DNA of 64,000 nt from positions 2,278,001 to 2,342,000 of the forward strand of contig JAWNZC010000338.1 in assembly GCA_035771165.1 (NCBI GenBank), written 5' to 3'. Of the stretch, positions 11,172 through 23,400 are shown piece by piece (the stretch's first letter is position 1; each line of letters starts with the position of its first letter). The stretch is from Paragorgia papillata (Eukaryota; Cnidaria; Anthozoa; Scleralcyonacea; Coralliidae). The notes under the pieces were generated by a model that saw nothing but the letters and a program-made list of their open reading frames with translations, was not told where the DNA came from and ran no database searches. Position numbers and translations under genes: made by a program.

Positions 11172-14100
11172 GTAGCCCAAAAATCCGCGTGGAGAAGCCG
11201 CCAAAACGCGAGTCACAACAAATCTCTCCCCATTCCCCTACTAGCTGTCGCGCGCCGCAAGCTCCCCTTGCAATGATTACATCATATTATATAGAAATAC
11301 ATAAGGTTGGCAAGTAATTCATGGTTTACGAACAAACTACTTGAACAAATGGGGAAATACTTGGTACACCGTGATGAAAACTGACAAAAAACTAACGATA
11401 CATTAAACCTGGATAATTTTACTATCTTGTCACAAACAAATTTCGTTTCAAAACAGCCGGGAAAGAGGTAAAATAGACGCAAATCTGTGAAATTTTGTTG
11501 AAGATTTTCCCTGTCTCTATGCGGGATGCCACAGGTCGACGTATTCGTCATTTTTTTAAAGCAGCAATAGTAAGCCTATTGGTCAATAAAATACACAAAC
11601 TATGACGTTCCTGGAGGGGAAAAAAGAGCTACAGGGGGGTTAGTCAGCACAAAATAAAAAGTGGAAAACTTGGCGGGATTGTTGGCGATGATACGTGAAA
11701 GAAAAATACCCGACGTCGGCCGACGGTGAAATTTATTTATAGTTTTTTATTTTATAATAAAGCCTAAATTGTAAAGGACTGTTTAAACAAAAGATGTGAT
11801 AAAGGAAACTCGAAACGATTTTGTTCTGGTACGTATGAAAATATATATTTTTAAAATTATGTTTTTAAAAGATAAACAAAGACGAAATACCGTCAAAAGA
11901 AATTGCCAAAGCCAACAAAGGCAATGTACATTTAGCATTTACTTTTTATCTAAATAAATTATTAATAAGTTTACTGTTTATCGATAAAAACACGAAATTC
12001 CGTCAAAATAAATTGCTCTACATTAATTTTTAATAGTTAAACGAAAAAGAAAAACAAGCTTTCTTTGTTTTCCGAAAACAGTCTACTTATCAGTTAAGAT
12101 AAACAAAATGGAAAGGAGAAGCCAAAGGGATTTTGCAATAATGTCAACGCTTTTTTCTGGTAAGTTTGCATGCATACGATATTCTTTAAAAGTGAAAGAC
12201 CCACATTACTGAACTGGTTATTTGCAAATGTTTATACCGCCGTATATAATTTGTCATATTTGAAAACAAAAACAGCCAGCACTTCTCATAACGCAAGAAC
12301 AAAAAACCAATCAGTTTCAGTCGAGTTTGCCTCAGTACGAAATCTATCGTACAAACAGTTAAGACGACCAAAAAATTACAATGTCATCTCCAAAAAAAGA
12401 CGTTTTAATCACTGTTTAAGTGTTTTAAGCATGAATAGACAACACTATAAAAAAACAAACAAGGGAAGGGAAAGCAAAGTACCGCAATAAACACCGAATA
12501 ATATTGACCTAAAAGCCCGCTCATCCAAAACGCAAGTCAAGCTTATATGACTAATTCTAAGGCCATGCAGGGAAACTCGTTACAAGAGAACTGACTTACC
12601 TGAATAAATATGTCGTTTGGTCGATAGGTTATAAATGCTCTCACACGCAAACGAAGTCCACACTGGGAAATAGTAAAAGATCGGCTAAAACGTGAAGCCA
12701 AAAGGCAAAACTGCCATAAAAAACCCACAGGCATTCTCGAAGTTTTATTGAAAACTGCATGTCAGTCTGACGAGCAAGTCAAGTAAGAAGACAAAAGAGT
12801 TTCTAATCCATAAACGAACAAAAGCAATGGTCTGCAACGAAAAAGGAAAAAGAACGTTACCAACGTTCGAAATGACTGTCATCCATGGCAGTCGTCAAAG
12901 CTCAAGAACATCTTAAAATCAAAAGAGAAACGAGAATCAATTTGAATTTGTGATAACTATAAGTTACCTTAAAAAAACCTATATTAACGGAAATCGTAAA
13001 CGTTTAAAGGTCAATGCTGCTCCAAGCATGCTTCTTCTATCATTGCTCGACTATTCCATTGTGTCAACTACCAAATAAACGGGAAATCTTTTTGGCTGTT
13101 TTGCCCACTGCAGGTTTTGCCCAGAAAAGCCTATGAAAGGCGTGCGCATGCGTCCATGATAATTAAGAGATTTTTTCCCGTTTATTTGGCAGTTGACGCA
13201 ATGGAATAGTCGAGCAATGGTAGAAGAAGCATGCTTGGAGCAGCATTGACCTTAAAACGTTTACGATTTCCGTTAATATAGGTTTTTTTAAGGTAACTTA
13301 TAGTTATCACAAATTCAAATTGATTCTCGTTTCTCTTTTGATTTTAAGATGTTCTTGAGCTTTGACGACTGCCATGGATGACAGTCATTTCGAACGTTGG
13401 TAACGTTCTTTTTCCTTTTTCGTTGCAGACCATTGCTTTTGTACGTTTATGGATTAGAAACTCTTTTGTCTTCTTACTTGACTTGCTCGTCAGACTGACA
13501 TGCAGTTTTCAATAAAACTTCGAGAATGCCTGTGGGTTTTTTTATGGCAGTTTTGCCTTTTGGCTTCACGTTTTAGCCGATCTTTAACTATTTCCCAGTG
13601 TGGACTTCGTTTGCATGTGAGAGCATTTATAACCTATCGACCAAACGACATATTTATTCAGGTAAGTCAGTTCTCTTGTAACGAGTTTCCCTGCATGGCC
13701 TTAGAATTAGTCATATAAGCGTTTTGGATGAGCGGGCTTTTAGGTCAATATTATTTGGTGTTTATTGCGGTACCTTGCTTTCCCTTCCCTTGTTTGTTTT
13801 TTTACAGTGTTGTCTATTCATGCTTAAAACACTTAAACAGTGATTAAAACGTCTTTTTTTGGAGATGACATTGTAATTTTTTGGTCGTCTTAACTGTTTG
13901 TACGATAGATTTCGTACTGAGGCAAACTCGACTGAAACTGATTGGTTTTTTGTTCTTGCGTTGTGAGAAGTGCTGGCTGTTTTTGTTTTCAAATATGACA
14001 AATTATATACGGCGGTATAAACATTTGCAAATAACCAGTTCAGTGATGTGGGTCTTTCACTTTTAAAGAATATCATATGCATGCAAACTTACCAGAAAAA

Positions 14101-15079
14101 AGCGTTGACATTATTGCAAAATCCCTTTGGCTTCTCCTTTTCCATTTTGTTTATCTTAAATAAGTAGACTGTTTTCGGAAAACAAAGAAAGCTTGTTTTT
14201 CTTTTCGTTAAAGTATTAAAAATTAATGTAGAGCAATTTATTTTGACGGAATTTCGTGTTATTATCGATAAACAGTAAACTTATTAATAATTTATTTAGA
14301 TAAAAAGTAAATGCTAAATGTACATTGCCTTTGTTGGCTTTGGCAATTTCTTTTGACGGTATTTCGTCTTTGTTTATCTTTTAAAAACATAATTTTAAAA
14401 ATATATGTTTTCATACGTACCAGAACAAAATCGTTTCGAGTTTCCTTTATCACATCTTTTGTTTAAAAAGTCCTTTACAATTTAGGCTTTATTATAAAAT
14501 AAAAAACTATAAATAAATTTCACCGTCGGCCGACGTCGGGTATTTTTCTTTCACGTATCATCGCCAACAATAATCCCGCCAAGTTTTCCACTTTTTATTT
14601 TGTGCTGACTAACCCCCCTGTAGCTCTTTTTTCCCCTCCAGGAACGTCATAGTTTGTGTATTTTATTGACCAATAGGCTTACTATTGCTGCTTTAAAAAA
14701 ATGACGAATACGTCGACCTGTGGCATCCCGCATAGAGACAGGGAAAATCTTCACCAAAATTTCACAGATTTGTGTCTATTTTACCTCTTTCCCGGCTGTT
14801 TTGAAACGAAATTTGTTTGTGACAAGATAGTAAAATTATCCAGGTTTAATGTATCGTTAGTTTTTTGTCAGTTTTCATCACGTTGTACCAAGTATTTCCC
14901 CATTTGTTCAAGTAGTTTGTTCGTAAACCATGAATTACTTGCCAACCTTATGTATTTCTATATAATATGATGTAATCATTGCAAGGGGAGCGTGCGGCGC
15001 GCGACAGCTAGTAGGGGAATGGGGCGAGATTTGTTGTGACTCGCGTTTGGCGGCTTCTCCACGCGGATTTTTGGGCTAC
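11172..15079. repeat. 3.9-kb near-perfect palindrome
   Basis: Left arm (11172 to about 13090) and right arm (about 13170-15079) are reverse complements with only scattered substitutions and small indels. They are separated by about 80 bp. Paired landmarks confirm this: 11282-11551 minus mirrors 14701-14970 plus, and 12170-12490 plus mirrors 13762-14082 minus. The outer ends start GTAGCCCAAAAATCC. No transposase motif was found in the arms; the mirrored ORFs are alike simply because the arms are alike. It could be a very long-TIR foldback element, a recent inverted duplication or an assembly artefact. Confidence 0.9.
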
Positions 15080-15239
15080 TATGTCGTGATCGTGATCGCT
15101 GAAAAACTGTATTTCGCAATCCAACCGAACTTATAATGATTATAATTTGCTGACGTAAATTTAAATAATTTGAATAATTTAACAGGTTATTTACCAGTAC
15201 CCTGCTATCCGAACTGCGCAAGTTGTGGATTTGATCATG

Positions 15240-15262
15240 ATAATATATATATATATATATAA
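15240..15262. repeat. AT dinucleotide microsatellite
   Basis: About ten TA repeats between the palindrome and the next foldback element. Confidence 0.9.
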
Positions 15263-15263
15263 T

Positions 15264-15426
15264 TAAGAAATAGAAAATGGCCGCCCGTGTTTATATAGCC
15301 TGATGCAAACACGAGAGTGAGTTGGAGAATTCGAAAGTTTACATAAGTACTTTCGAATTCTCCCAACTCACTCGAGTGTTTGCATCAGGTTATATAAACA
15401 CAGGGCATCCATTTTCTATTTCTGTT
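15264..15426. repeat. Foldback MITE
   Basis: Arms starting AGAAATAGAAAATGG fold back on each other, with inner arms GCCTGATGCAAACAC and ACTTTCGAATTCTCC. Related sequence occurs at about 23575-23880 and a different but similarly built element at 31182-31369. Confidence 0.8.
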
Positions 15427-15429
15427 ATG

Positions 15430-16640
15430 AAATAAGGCTAAAAAATGTGCCGTGACATCACAACCGTGTTTACATAGCCTGATATAAACACGGTAATTGA
15501 CCAATCACAGCGTGCGTAAGACGCAACCTATTTTATAAATATATATATAAACATGTTTCAGAATTACTTTCAGGTTTTCATCTCGCGTGTAATTTTGCGT
15601 GTAAGTGGACTCCACGCGTGTCGAGATTAGCACCCTCGCCTGGGCTCGCCCGGGCTCGGGGACAAACTGAGGTGACACCGGCCGCTCGTAGTACGTATAC
15701 GGCGAGAGCTTTTGTGAAACCAATGCCGGTTTGTATATAAACGTTTCAGTCGAGTTACAAAGAAGATGAAAGAGCAATGAACGGATAGCCATTTTCTTGA
15801 CCAATGTACGCATGGCAATTTTCGAGATCGAGCGGTTTTTGTGTATTTTACGGAGATTTAAATGAGGGTCGTCTGAAATATTCTCTATATGAAAGTTACC
15901 AGCCTTTCCTTATTGCGACCAGCGAGCGAGCAGCAGCGAGCGAGCTGGGAGCATCCTAATCTCAGGGAAGAAAGAAAGTATTGGCCGCTGGATGCGTTTT
16001 CACACCCCCCTTGCGGGCTCGTATAGCCATATATGGACAATATTGCCGTATTTGGAAAAACGCATAGAACATTCCAAATCCTGTAGAATATTCTAGGAAA
16101 GGTCAGCCGTCAGCTTCAGCGTCTTGCGAGTGGAAGTAAGGAAGTTAGTAGACTTTCTCAAAGTCCTTTTCTAACATTTTTGACCTTTCGTCATTAAATT
16201 CCGCTCGCTCGAAAAAACTAGCGCTAAGAGACGGACTTGGAGCAAGTCTAGCTAGGAAGTTAGCTGCGAGTGGAAAATCGGTTTAGAGGTAAGTGATCTC
16301 TCTTTTTTTCTCATGCGATTTTTCGAAGATTGTATTAGCATGTTATTTAAGGATTTCATGGGCAAAATTGAGCAAAGTTTGCATTGTTTGAGTGCATTTG
16401 CTGCCGCATCGTTATTCAGTAGTCTGGGTCAAACATATCTCTCCCTGGTCGCACTTTTAACCTGTGGTTATCCTAGTTTTTAGTATAAAGAGGTTATAAT
16501 TGACCGTGAGTGGAACTCGTCAAAATGTAGTTGAAACTCGACTCGGAAGTCAGAAAGACGCAAGCAACAAGTTAAGAACATTTATTTCGAATTTTTATGG
16601 GTCTTGGTATATATATTTCATGCATTTTATAGTGATATTT
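15430..16640. other. Non-coding, partly GC-rich
   Basis: Contains a GC-rich patch (CTGGGCTCGCCCGGGCTCGG near 15640) and repeated GAGCGAGC motifs (15925-15945). No ORF with a recognisable domain was found. A promoter or CpG-like function is possible but not shown. Confidence 0.3.
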
Positions 16641-17160
16641 ATGGCCGCGAGAAAAAAGACTAAGACTGACATCCAAGATGACCGCGTAGGGCCTGAAACT
16701 GACGTCCAAAAATTCCCCATGTCCGCCATTTTTTCGGCCTCACTTTTTCGTCCAGTGATTGACTGGAGTCAGCCTTCCAAGGCATACATAGAGTTCACTG
16801 TGCACCACTGGATTGCGGTAGAATTTTGCTTGATACTTTCGATTGTCTTTGATCAAATGTTCAAGAGTTGATAGAGGAACCTTTATTTTGCATCTAATAG
16901 ATTACATATTGACAAAATTAGCTGATTGATGGAGTCTCAACTCTCAAACATTGACAAACGATAGCTCCAAAGATATAGTCATTTGGCAGATCGTAGGTAC
17001 ACCTGATTTAAACAAATAAGGATGTAAATAATTTGAAAATCGCTGTTGCTTAAATAGCAACAAATGGCAAATAGTAGGCGAGATACTCAATTAGCAGAAT
17101 CTTAATTTTAATATTTCCCCTCTATATATATTTATTATTGTTCAAAATTCCCTTAAGCGG
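16640..17160 (-). repeat. Inverted diverged copy of the 6720-7140 repeat
   Basis: Reverse complement matches the repeat in the tandem units, including the GACTGACATCCAAGATGACC and GGAAGGCTGACT-like segments. The ORF at 16500-16871 is a by-product of this repeat, not a gene. Confidence 0.6.
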
Positions 17161-17187
17161 CGGCCATATATTTTGTCATCAATTTCT

Positions 17188-17253
17188 GGTAATGTGATGA
17201 ACAGCGACAGAGGCCGCGGAACCAGGGCCTCTGTCCATGTTCATCACATTACC
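17188..17253. repeat. 66-bp hairpin
   Basis: GGTAATGTGATGAAC at the left pairs exactly with GTTCATCACATTACC at the right, with an inner ACAGAGGCC / GGCCTCTGT stem. It lies just left of the palindromic DNA into which element R inserted. Confidence 0.85.
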
Positions 17254-17344
17254 ACCAACCACTTTTGTCAAAATTGGGAAATGTGCGCTTTTTCTGAAGC
17301 AAAAATGCCCTTTTGCGTCTACGTTGCTATAGCAACAGTAGACG

Positions 17345-17503
17345 TTATGTACCCGTACCACAGAATAGAAATACAACCAGAAGTCCAACTCGACTCGAGT
17401 GACAACTTGTCCGCATTTCTTCAATGCGCAGGCGCGATATTTTACGCCATCCGACGCCATCCTACGCAATGTCCTACGCAATCCTGGCAAGTTCCCCCGG
17501 CTG
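17345..17503 (-). repeat. Left arm of pre-existing inverted repeat H
   Basis: The reverse complement contains GGGGGAACTTGCCAGGATTG and CTTCTGGTTGTATTTC, both found in direct orientation at 27150-27335. Element R and then A1 lie between the arms, so R appears to have inserted in the loop of an older inverted repeat. Confidence 0.75.
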
Positions 17504-17512
17504 AGTTTTAAC

Positions 17513-17562
17513 TAGCCTGGTACCCTGGCCCAATCAAAGAATATGGGCCAGGTAACCACTAA
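17513..17562 (+). repeat. Left TIR of element R
   Basis: Starts TAGCCTGGTACCCTGG and contains its own small inverted repeat (CCTGGCCC ... GGGCCAGG), then GTAACCACTAA, which is shared with the right end. Confidence 0.9.
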
Positions 17563-17755
17563 AGACTTCTGCTTTCCTATTGGTTGAATTTTCGCGCGTT
17601 TTTAGTGGCTATGAGTAAAACTGGCAAGGTCAAAGACCATTGCGTGAAATTGACAAGGTCAACCTTTCGCGAACCAAAATTAGAAAAATATAAAATCACG
17701 AACCAAAATTTAATGATAAATAGTTTGATGAGACTGGAATTTTTTACATTATCAA

Positions 17756-19799
17756 ATGGCATTCATTTCGTCCTGTAAGAAGACTGGGATTCTTGGAGAA
17801 ATTCCAACAAATGTTCGATATAGTATAGATTTCTCTATCCGACTCAAGGCAGCACTCTTTTCGATAAACAAGAACAGAGGTTGTAGTTATTCTTTACATA
17901 AACCTAAGCAAGCCCAATGCCTTCGAGCAGCAGTGAATGGGGATGTAATTGCAGCTCTACGAACTGGTCATGGAAAGTCTTTAATCTTTGAAACCTTACC
18001 TTACCTTATGGACACAGAAAAACTAAAGTCAATCGTGATAATCATTACTCCATTAAACTCCATAATAACAGAACAAATTCAACGATATGGCCGAAGCGCT
18101 TATTGTGTTACACCAGAAACTATCCGCCGACATTTACAGAATTGCCAAAAGTCAACTTGTGAACCGTATTTCAAATTGAAAGCAGCTAATTTCCGATATC
18201 TAATAGCCCATCCAGAAAACCTGTTAACCAAAACCATGTTTGATTTATTCAGCGATGAATCTTTTCAGTCGAAAACTACTCATATAATTGTTGACGAAGC
18301 CCATTGCATCCAAAAGTGGGGAGTCACTTTTCGAAAAGATTTTCTGGACATCAACAAACTTCGTTCAATACTTCCAAACACTCAGTTTCTAGCGTTGACT
18401 GGTACTGGCTCTGACGAAATCTGTAAGTACATTACAAAAACTCTTTCATTGCGAAAACCCAAAGTCATCAAAATGACAATTGTACACTCGAATATAAAAC
18501 TCGTAGTTCTGGAGAAACCACCGCAAAATACGGTCGAAACTTACGTAAGTACAATTGGACCTTTCATTCACGAACTGAAGAAACAAAGGCAATTCTTTCC
18601 AAAAACAGTGATATATTCAACCTTGAAGTGGTGTGGGAAAGGCTACGAAATGGTTTTCCAGTTACCAGATGAAGAGGAAGTTCTTCCAAAACCCAAAAAC
18701 GATGACTTGTCCAAGCAGCTATGGCTAAAAAACTTGGTTCCACAATACCATGCGTCTTGCACAGAACAGGTACGGTTTTCTTGATAGCCTAACAGTAAAT
18801 CTCTTCGCTCTCGACGCTATGTACAGTACTCACAGTGTTACCTACGTGTAATTAAACTAGAATATCTGATAGTACTTCATATATTTTATATTGACAGTTA
18901 AAGAAAACCGTAATAAACGAAATGAACAGTGGAAACATTCGCCTCTTGTTTGCAACCGAAGCGTACAGTATGGGAACCGATGTACCTGATATCAGGAGGA
19001 TTCTGCACTACTGTGTACCAAAATCATTAGAAAGTATTAAACTCAACTGTTGTTTTGTCTTTGTTGTTTACCTTTTTAATACGACTTATTAATTTATTCA
19101 GCTCCTTTGACTTTGAGATTTGTACTTTGGTCAAATGAACTTCTTGGGAACGGTGGGTTTATCATGGTGGGCAGAGGGTCTCAGTAGGACAAAAGTGGAA
19201 TAATTATTATGATTAATTATAATTTTGAGTCGAACATATTTTCGAAACAGTGTTCTTTTTGTTTCGCAGCATATCTTCAAGAGGTTGGTCGAGCTGGTCG
19301 TGATGGTTATCCGGCGTCAGCCGTAGCTTACTTTAACAAACAAGATTTGGTTCATGTAGAACCTACTATGAAGGATTTTATTCGCAGCAAAGAATGCAGG
19401 TGGAAGTTCCTGTGCCGCCATTTCGCGGTTTCTTTTGATAACAGGGCTCAAAATGAACACGACTGCTGCGATATCTGTGAGGGAATGTGTAAGTATAACA
19501 CGTGTTGTTTAACTGAAAGCCCTTTGACCGACGTAACAAAACACTCGAACGAAAATGTTAGATTAGGCATGTTTCCAGTAGACTCGTTGCTGGCTCAGTA
19601 CTTTGATGCTGAGAATGCAGTGTTAAATATAAGCTTACCTGCTGCAGAACAGGTGTCAGGGCTCACTCAATCTCTACTGCGAGATATTTTACAAAACAAG
19701 GACAATATCACAAGTGACGAAAGATTTCGCGAATTTTACCCTCACCTGAATTCAACATATGTTGCCAATATTGTTCGTATTCTAAATCATGTTTTATGA
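17756..19799 (+). CDS. RecQ-like DEAH helicase (three exons)
   Basis: Exons 17756-18769, 18898-19033 and 19270-19799 join in frame (GT/AG) to give 559 residues. Helicase motifs in order: Walker A TGHGKS (70-75), DEAH box (180-183), motif III ALTGTG (213-218, usually TAT), a second RecA lobe with LLFATEAYSMGTDVPDIR (exon 2), and motif VI QEVGRAGRDG across the last intron. A RecQ zinc-binding region follows (C426, C449/C450, C453; HDCCDIC). RecQ enzymes unwind DNA 3' to 5' using ATP. The protein lacks a recognisable HRDC domain and is short for BLM/WRN types. ATG 17756 is the first in frame before the Q-motif-like region, but an upstream 5' exon cannot be excluded. It sits inside element R and converges on the DUF6589-like gene. 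A mobile, not housekeeping, role is inferred. The reading frame is intact. Confidence 0.85.
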
Positions 19800-19852
19800 C
19801 ATCTTTTACAACCTTAATTAATTACTCAATACATGTACTTTATCACCTATCC

Positions 19853-20312
19853 TTTGTTTCCACCACCCTTGGAAGGGCGGGCAGACCCTCAGGGGATTGA
19901 AGTCCAGGCGATTTGAAATCCAGGGGATTTGAACTTTTTCAATTTTTTCCTGTCAAATTCCCTACTCACAAGTTCAAGTAAGTTGGCAAATATCCCTGCC
20001 AGGGATAGAATTTAAACACTCTGCTTTGAATCTCTGCCAAGTTGGGCAGATCTTTTGTATGCAAAAAATTGGCTATTTCTTTTACAGAAAGTTGCTCCAT
20101 GTTTAAAAATTATTTGTGGCATATGTCAAAGCAATGTGAGCACTTGAAGCGAGTATATGGTTCATAACTAAACCCAAGAGGTTGGTCATTCATCAATTCC
20201 CCAACCCTCAGGGCGCAATCCTTTGTCAAATGCTCATCACTCAGGAAGAAACCCTTTGTAAAGTTCCCCATGCATGGTTGCCTGCCCTCCCAGGGGTGGT
20301 GGAAACAAATGA
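19853..20312. repeat. MITE-like inverted repeat between the two R genes
   Basis: Ends TTTGTTTCCACCACCC at the left and its inverse GGGGTGGTGGAAACAAAT at the right frame about 460 bp with GGGCAGGC-type inner motifs. It fills the gap between the convergent 3' ends of the R genes, so it may supply or disrupt their 3' UTRs. Similar TCAAATGCCC-containing sequence occurs at 56290-56450 and 58110-58235. Confidence 0.6.
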
Positions 20313-20499
20313 TGGATGCATTACTAATTTGTATTATAGTATATATAGACATTTGTGTATTACAGTCAAACTAATAAATATTTTCTTGCAGCATGCTAGT
20401 GTTAATTGTGAATTGGCTTGAATAACTCGTAAAAGTCTTTGGGGTTATTAGTATTGAAGTAGATTATTAAAATTAAAAGTTACCTACTAGGCAGGCTAG

Positions 20500-23400
20500 T
20501 TAGTGTTCAATCATCATTAATTCATCTCCAGCTGATTCTTTCTCTTTATGCTGTTTACTTCGAATGATAACATCTGTGGTGGTATCATAATGCTGTGATA
20601 AATTATGAACACTGGACAAAGCCCGTGTCTGTTTGGCGATGTTTTGCTCAGTCGTGTTAGAATACATGTGCTTGATATGTTTCTTGATGATTTTTACTAC
20701 ATATTCCATCTGCAGGTATACAGCTGTTGGGCTTGCCCTTGGCATTGACAAACATGGCTTCAACTGTCTCCACTGCTTCTCTTTTGGATAATACGCTGAT
20801 TTGTTGAACAAGAAATCTGTGGATTTCTAAAGCGTATTTGCTGTTGTTGTTTCTGGTTTTGAAAACCACCATGCTGAGCTTCAGGAGTGCCAACAGTCGG
20901 TCTCGACTTGGGTTTTTGCACACAGATAACAATTCTTTGTAAAGCAGGCCAAGCTCAACAACCAAATGTGCATAGTTCTTGACTCTGTCACTCGACTCTT
21001 CATCTTTGACTTTCTGCTGATGAGGCTTGGTCTCCATTTTTGGCCATATCTGGAGATGCTGTCCATTAGCGAGGGTTAGTAACAATGGTAGATATTGGCC
21101 ATCAACTACAATCAAAAGAATAAAATAAAGCATGTGTAAATAAATATACTGTAAGTTGCATTTATAAGGGCAGTGGCAGCACACAATGTCACAATATATG
21201 CACAATACAGGAACATTTTACCAATAACATTTACGGAATCTGAACATACACATGTTGACTTGGGCCATGCAAGAGTATCCACCAAGTCACCAAACACCTC
21301 TAATGTCCATTGGAGCTTGTCATCATCAGTCTCCAGGGTTGGTGGAACATGGGTAGTAGGAACTGCCAGGTGGTCATCCAGGCCAAAGTACTCACAGACA
21401 AGCTCCACAAGGTGAGCATCTACAAATGAAACAACAAAGTCTTTGTCTGCTTCATAAGCTTTCTTTACATCTGGCTTCACTTGTGTTCTCATGACACGAT
21501 TTATCTCACATTTCATAGTTCCTACATCATTTGAGCTTTTCTCTGAATATAAGAAGCCAAAAATGACATGCAGGAATGCCATTAGTAGGTGAAACATTTC
21601 AAATGTGATGGGATGAAGGTGCCCAAATTGATCTTTTACATTTCTTTCAGCAGCCCTCAAGGATTTTGCTCCTGAAAATCTTTCACGTGTTAGTTGGTCC
21701 CCACCAATATGAATTTGGGTTGAGTCTGTCAGTTCAACACCAGCTTCTTTATACAATTCCTCAATGATTTCTTCATATCCTTCCAATATGTCAACAACAT
21801 CTGAATATTCTTGTTCGTTCTTCAGTACAGTTTGCATTGGAATAACTTGCATCTTCTTTACTGTACCCATTGGTGGTGCCAACTTTGGAAGAATGCTGTC
21901 AAGAAATGTGAAGTATGGGATATGCTTTGAAATAACTTTGGTTATCTGGTAGATGTAGTTTGCTCTGACCAGCTGGTATTCTGAATCATTGATCAAGAAG
22001 TCTGTTGCTGTAAGTGTTGATCGAAGCTGTTGTGGTTTGAGGTCTGGCAAATGAGAGGTATTTACATCATGCACAAGTGCTACACTAGCAAATGCATGAC
22101 GTAAATGCTTTGACACACCCTGGTCTTCTTTCCTTTGCTCTGCTATCCCAACAGCATAGTTGACATTATCTCCAATAAAACGCACTCGTTTCCCCTCTTT
22201 TATGGCTGTGGATAACTCTTTGACATGATGATCTCCAACACTATCGAGCAGATCAAGAGACTTCTTATAAGAAAGACATATCCCAACTGGCTGGAAACGG
22301 TCATAAAGCTAAACAGAAAATCATGAATGAAAAATTGGCTAATGTATATAAATAGTTGACTGTAGTTGTGGCTTGATTTTAGTATGATATAATCATATTG
22401 GTATTTTTGTTGTTCAAATTCTGATTAATTCACATTTGTAGGTTTGGATCTGGCCAGTATGAAACTCAACATTTTTCTGAGTGCAGTACTTAAATCTTTT
22501 ATATAGCAAAAACAACAAATTGAAATTCTATTTTTGAAAACACCTTCTAGTCTCCAGAATTAACATAACATGAAACGACATGCCATAATATAATAAAAAT
22601 ATCTTAGTAATGTATTATAATTATACCATACATGTTGGGTATATACTGCGTAGTATTTTTCACACATGCAAAAACAGTTCAATAATAATGTATCAGAGTG
22701 ATGTATTAGACAGTATATCATATTGTTTTACTCACCTTCTGATCTGCAATATTGTCAAGTAGACACAAGGACATTAATCGCTGGACCAGGCTCAAACATG
22801 GATTTCGAGCTTGTGCTGCTATGGCATAAATTAGTCCCAACCGTTTTGTATGTTTCTCCTGCATGTTGGGGTCCTTTGAATTTTTGGATGATAGAATTCC
22901 ATTTAGGATAGTGCACAGTTCTGGAAATTTCCTCTGAAACTCTGAATAAATTTCAGTCCAGGAGAAGGAAGAACAGTCATGGTAGGTCTTTTTCATCAGG
23001 ACACTCGTATTTCCATGTTTTCGATTTCCCAAAGATTCCATTGTGGTGGAACATCTTAATGCAATCTTCTCTGCCACATGTGATACAAAATGCTGGTTGT
23101 CCAAGAGCACATCAGCAACTGAAGGGATGTCCCCGCCTTGTTGCAACAAAATTTGTAAAATTTTTATTTCTTTACTTTCCAAATTTTGTTGCATAGGCAC
23201 TTCTGCATTTGCATCAAGTTGCTGTCTCAAGACCTTTTGTGATGCAAAAAAAAATATTTGAAAAATTATTAGTGTTAAGAAAGAAACCATACAATATTTA
23301 CTATACTAAATATTTTACAAGCAGCTGAGATTAGATTTCTTAGCACTTTATAAATATATTTATAAGACTTAGTGTACTGTACATGCACGTGTTAAGCACC

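Noticed and set aside
12170..14082. Mirrored 106-codon ORFs in the palindrome arms
   Set aside because: Conserved only because the arms are near identical; no motif, no start context.
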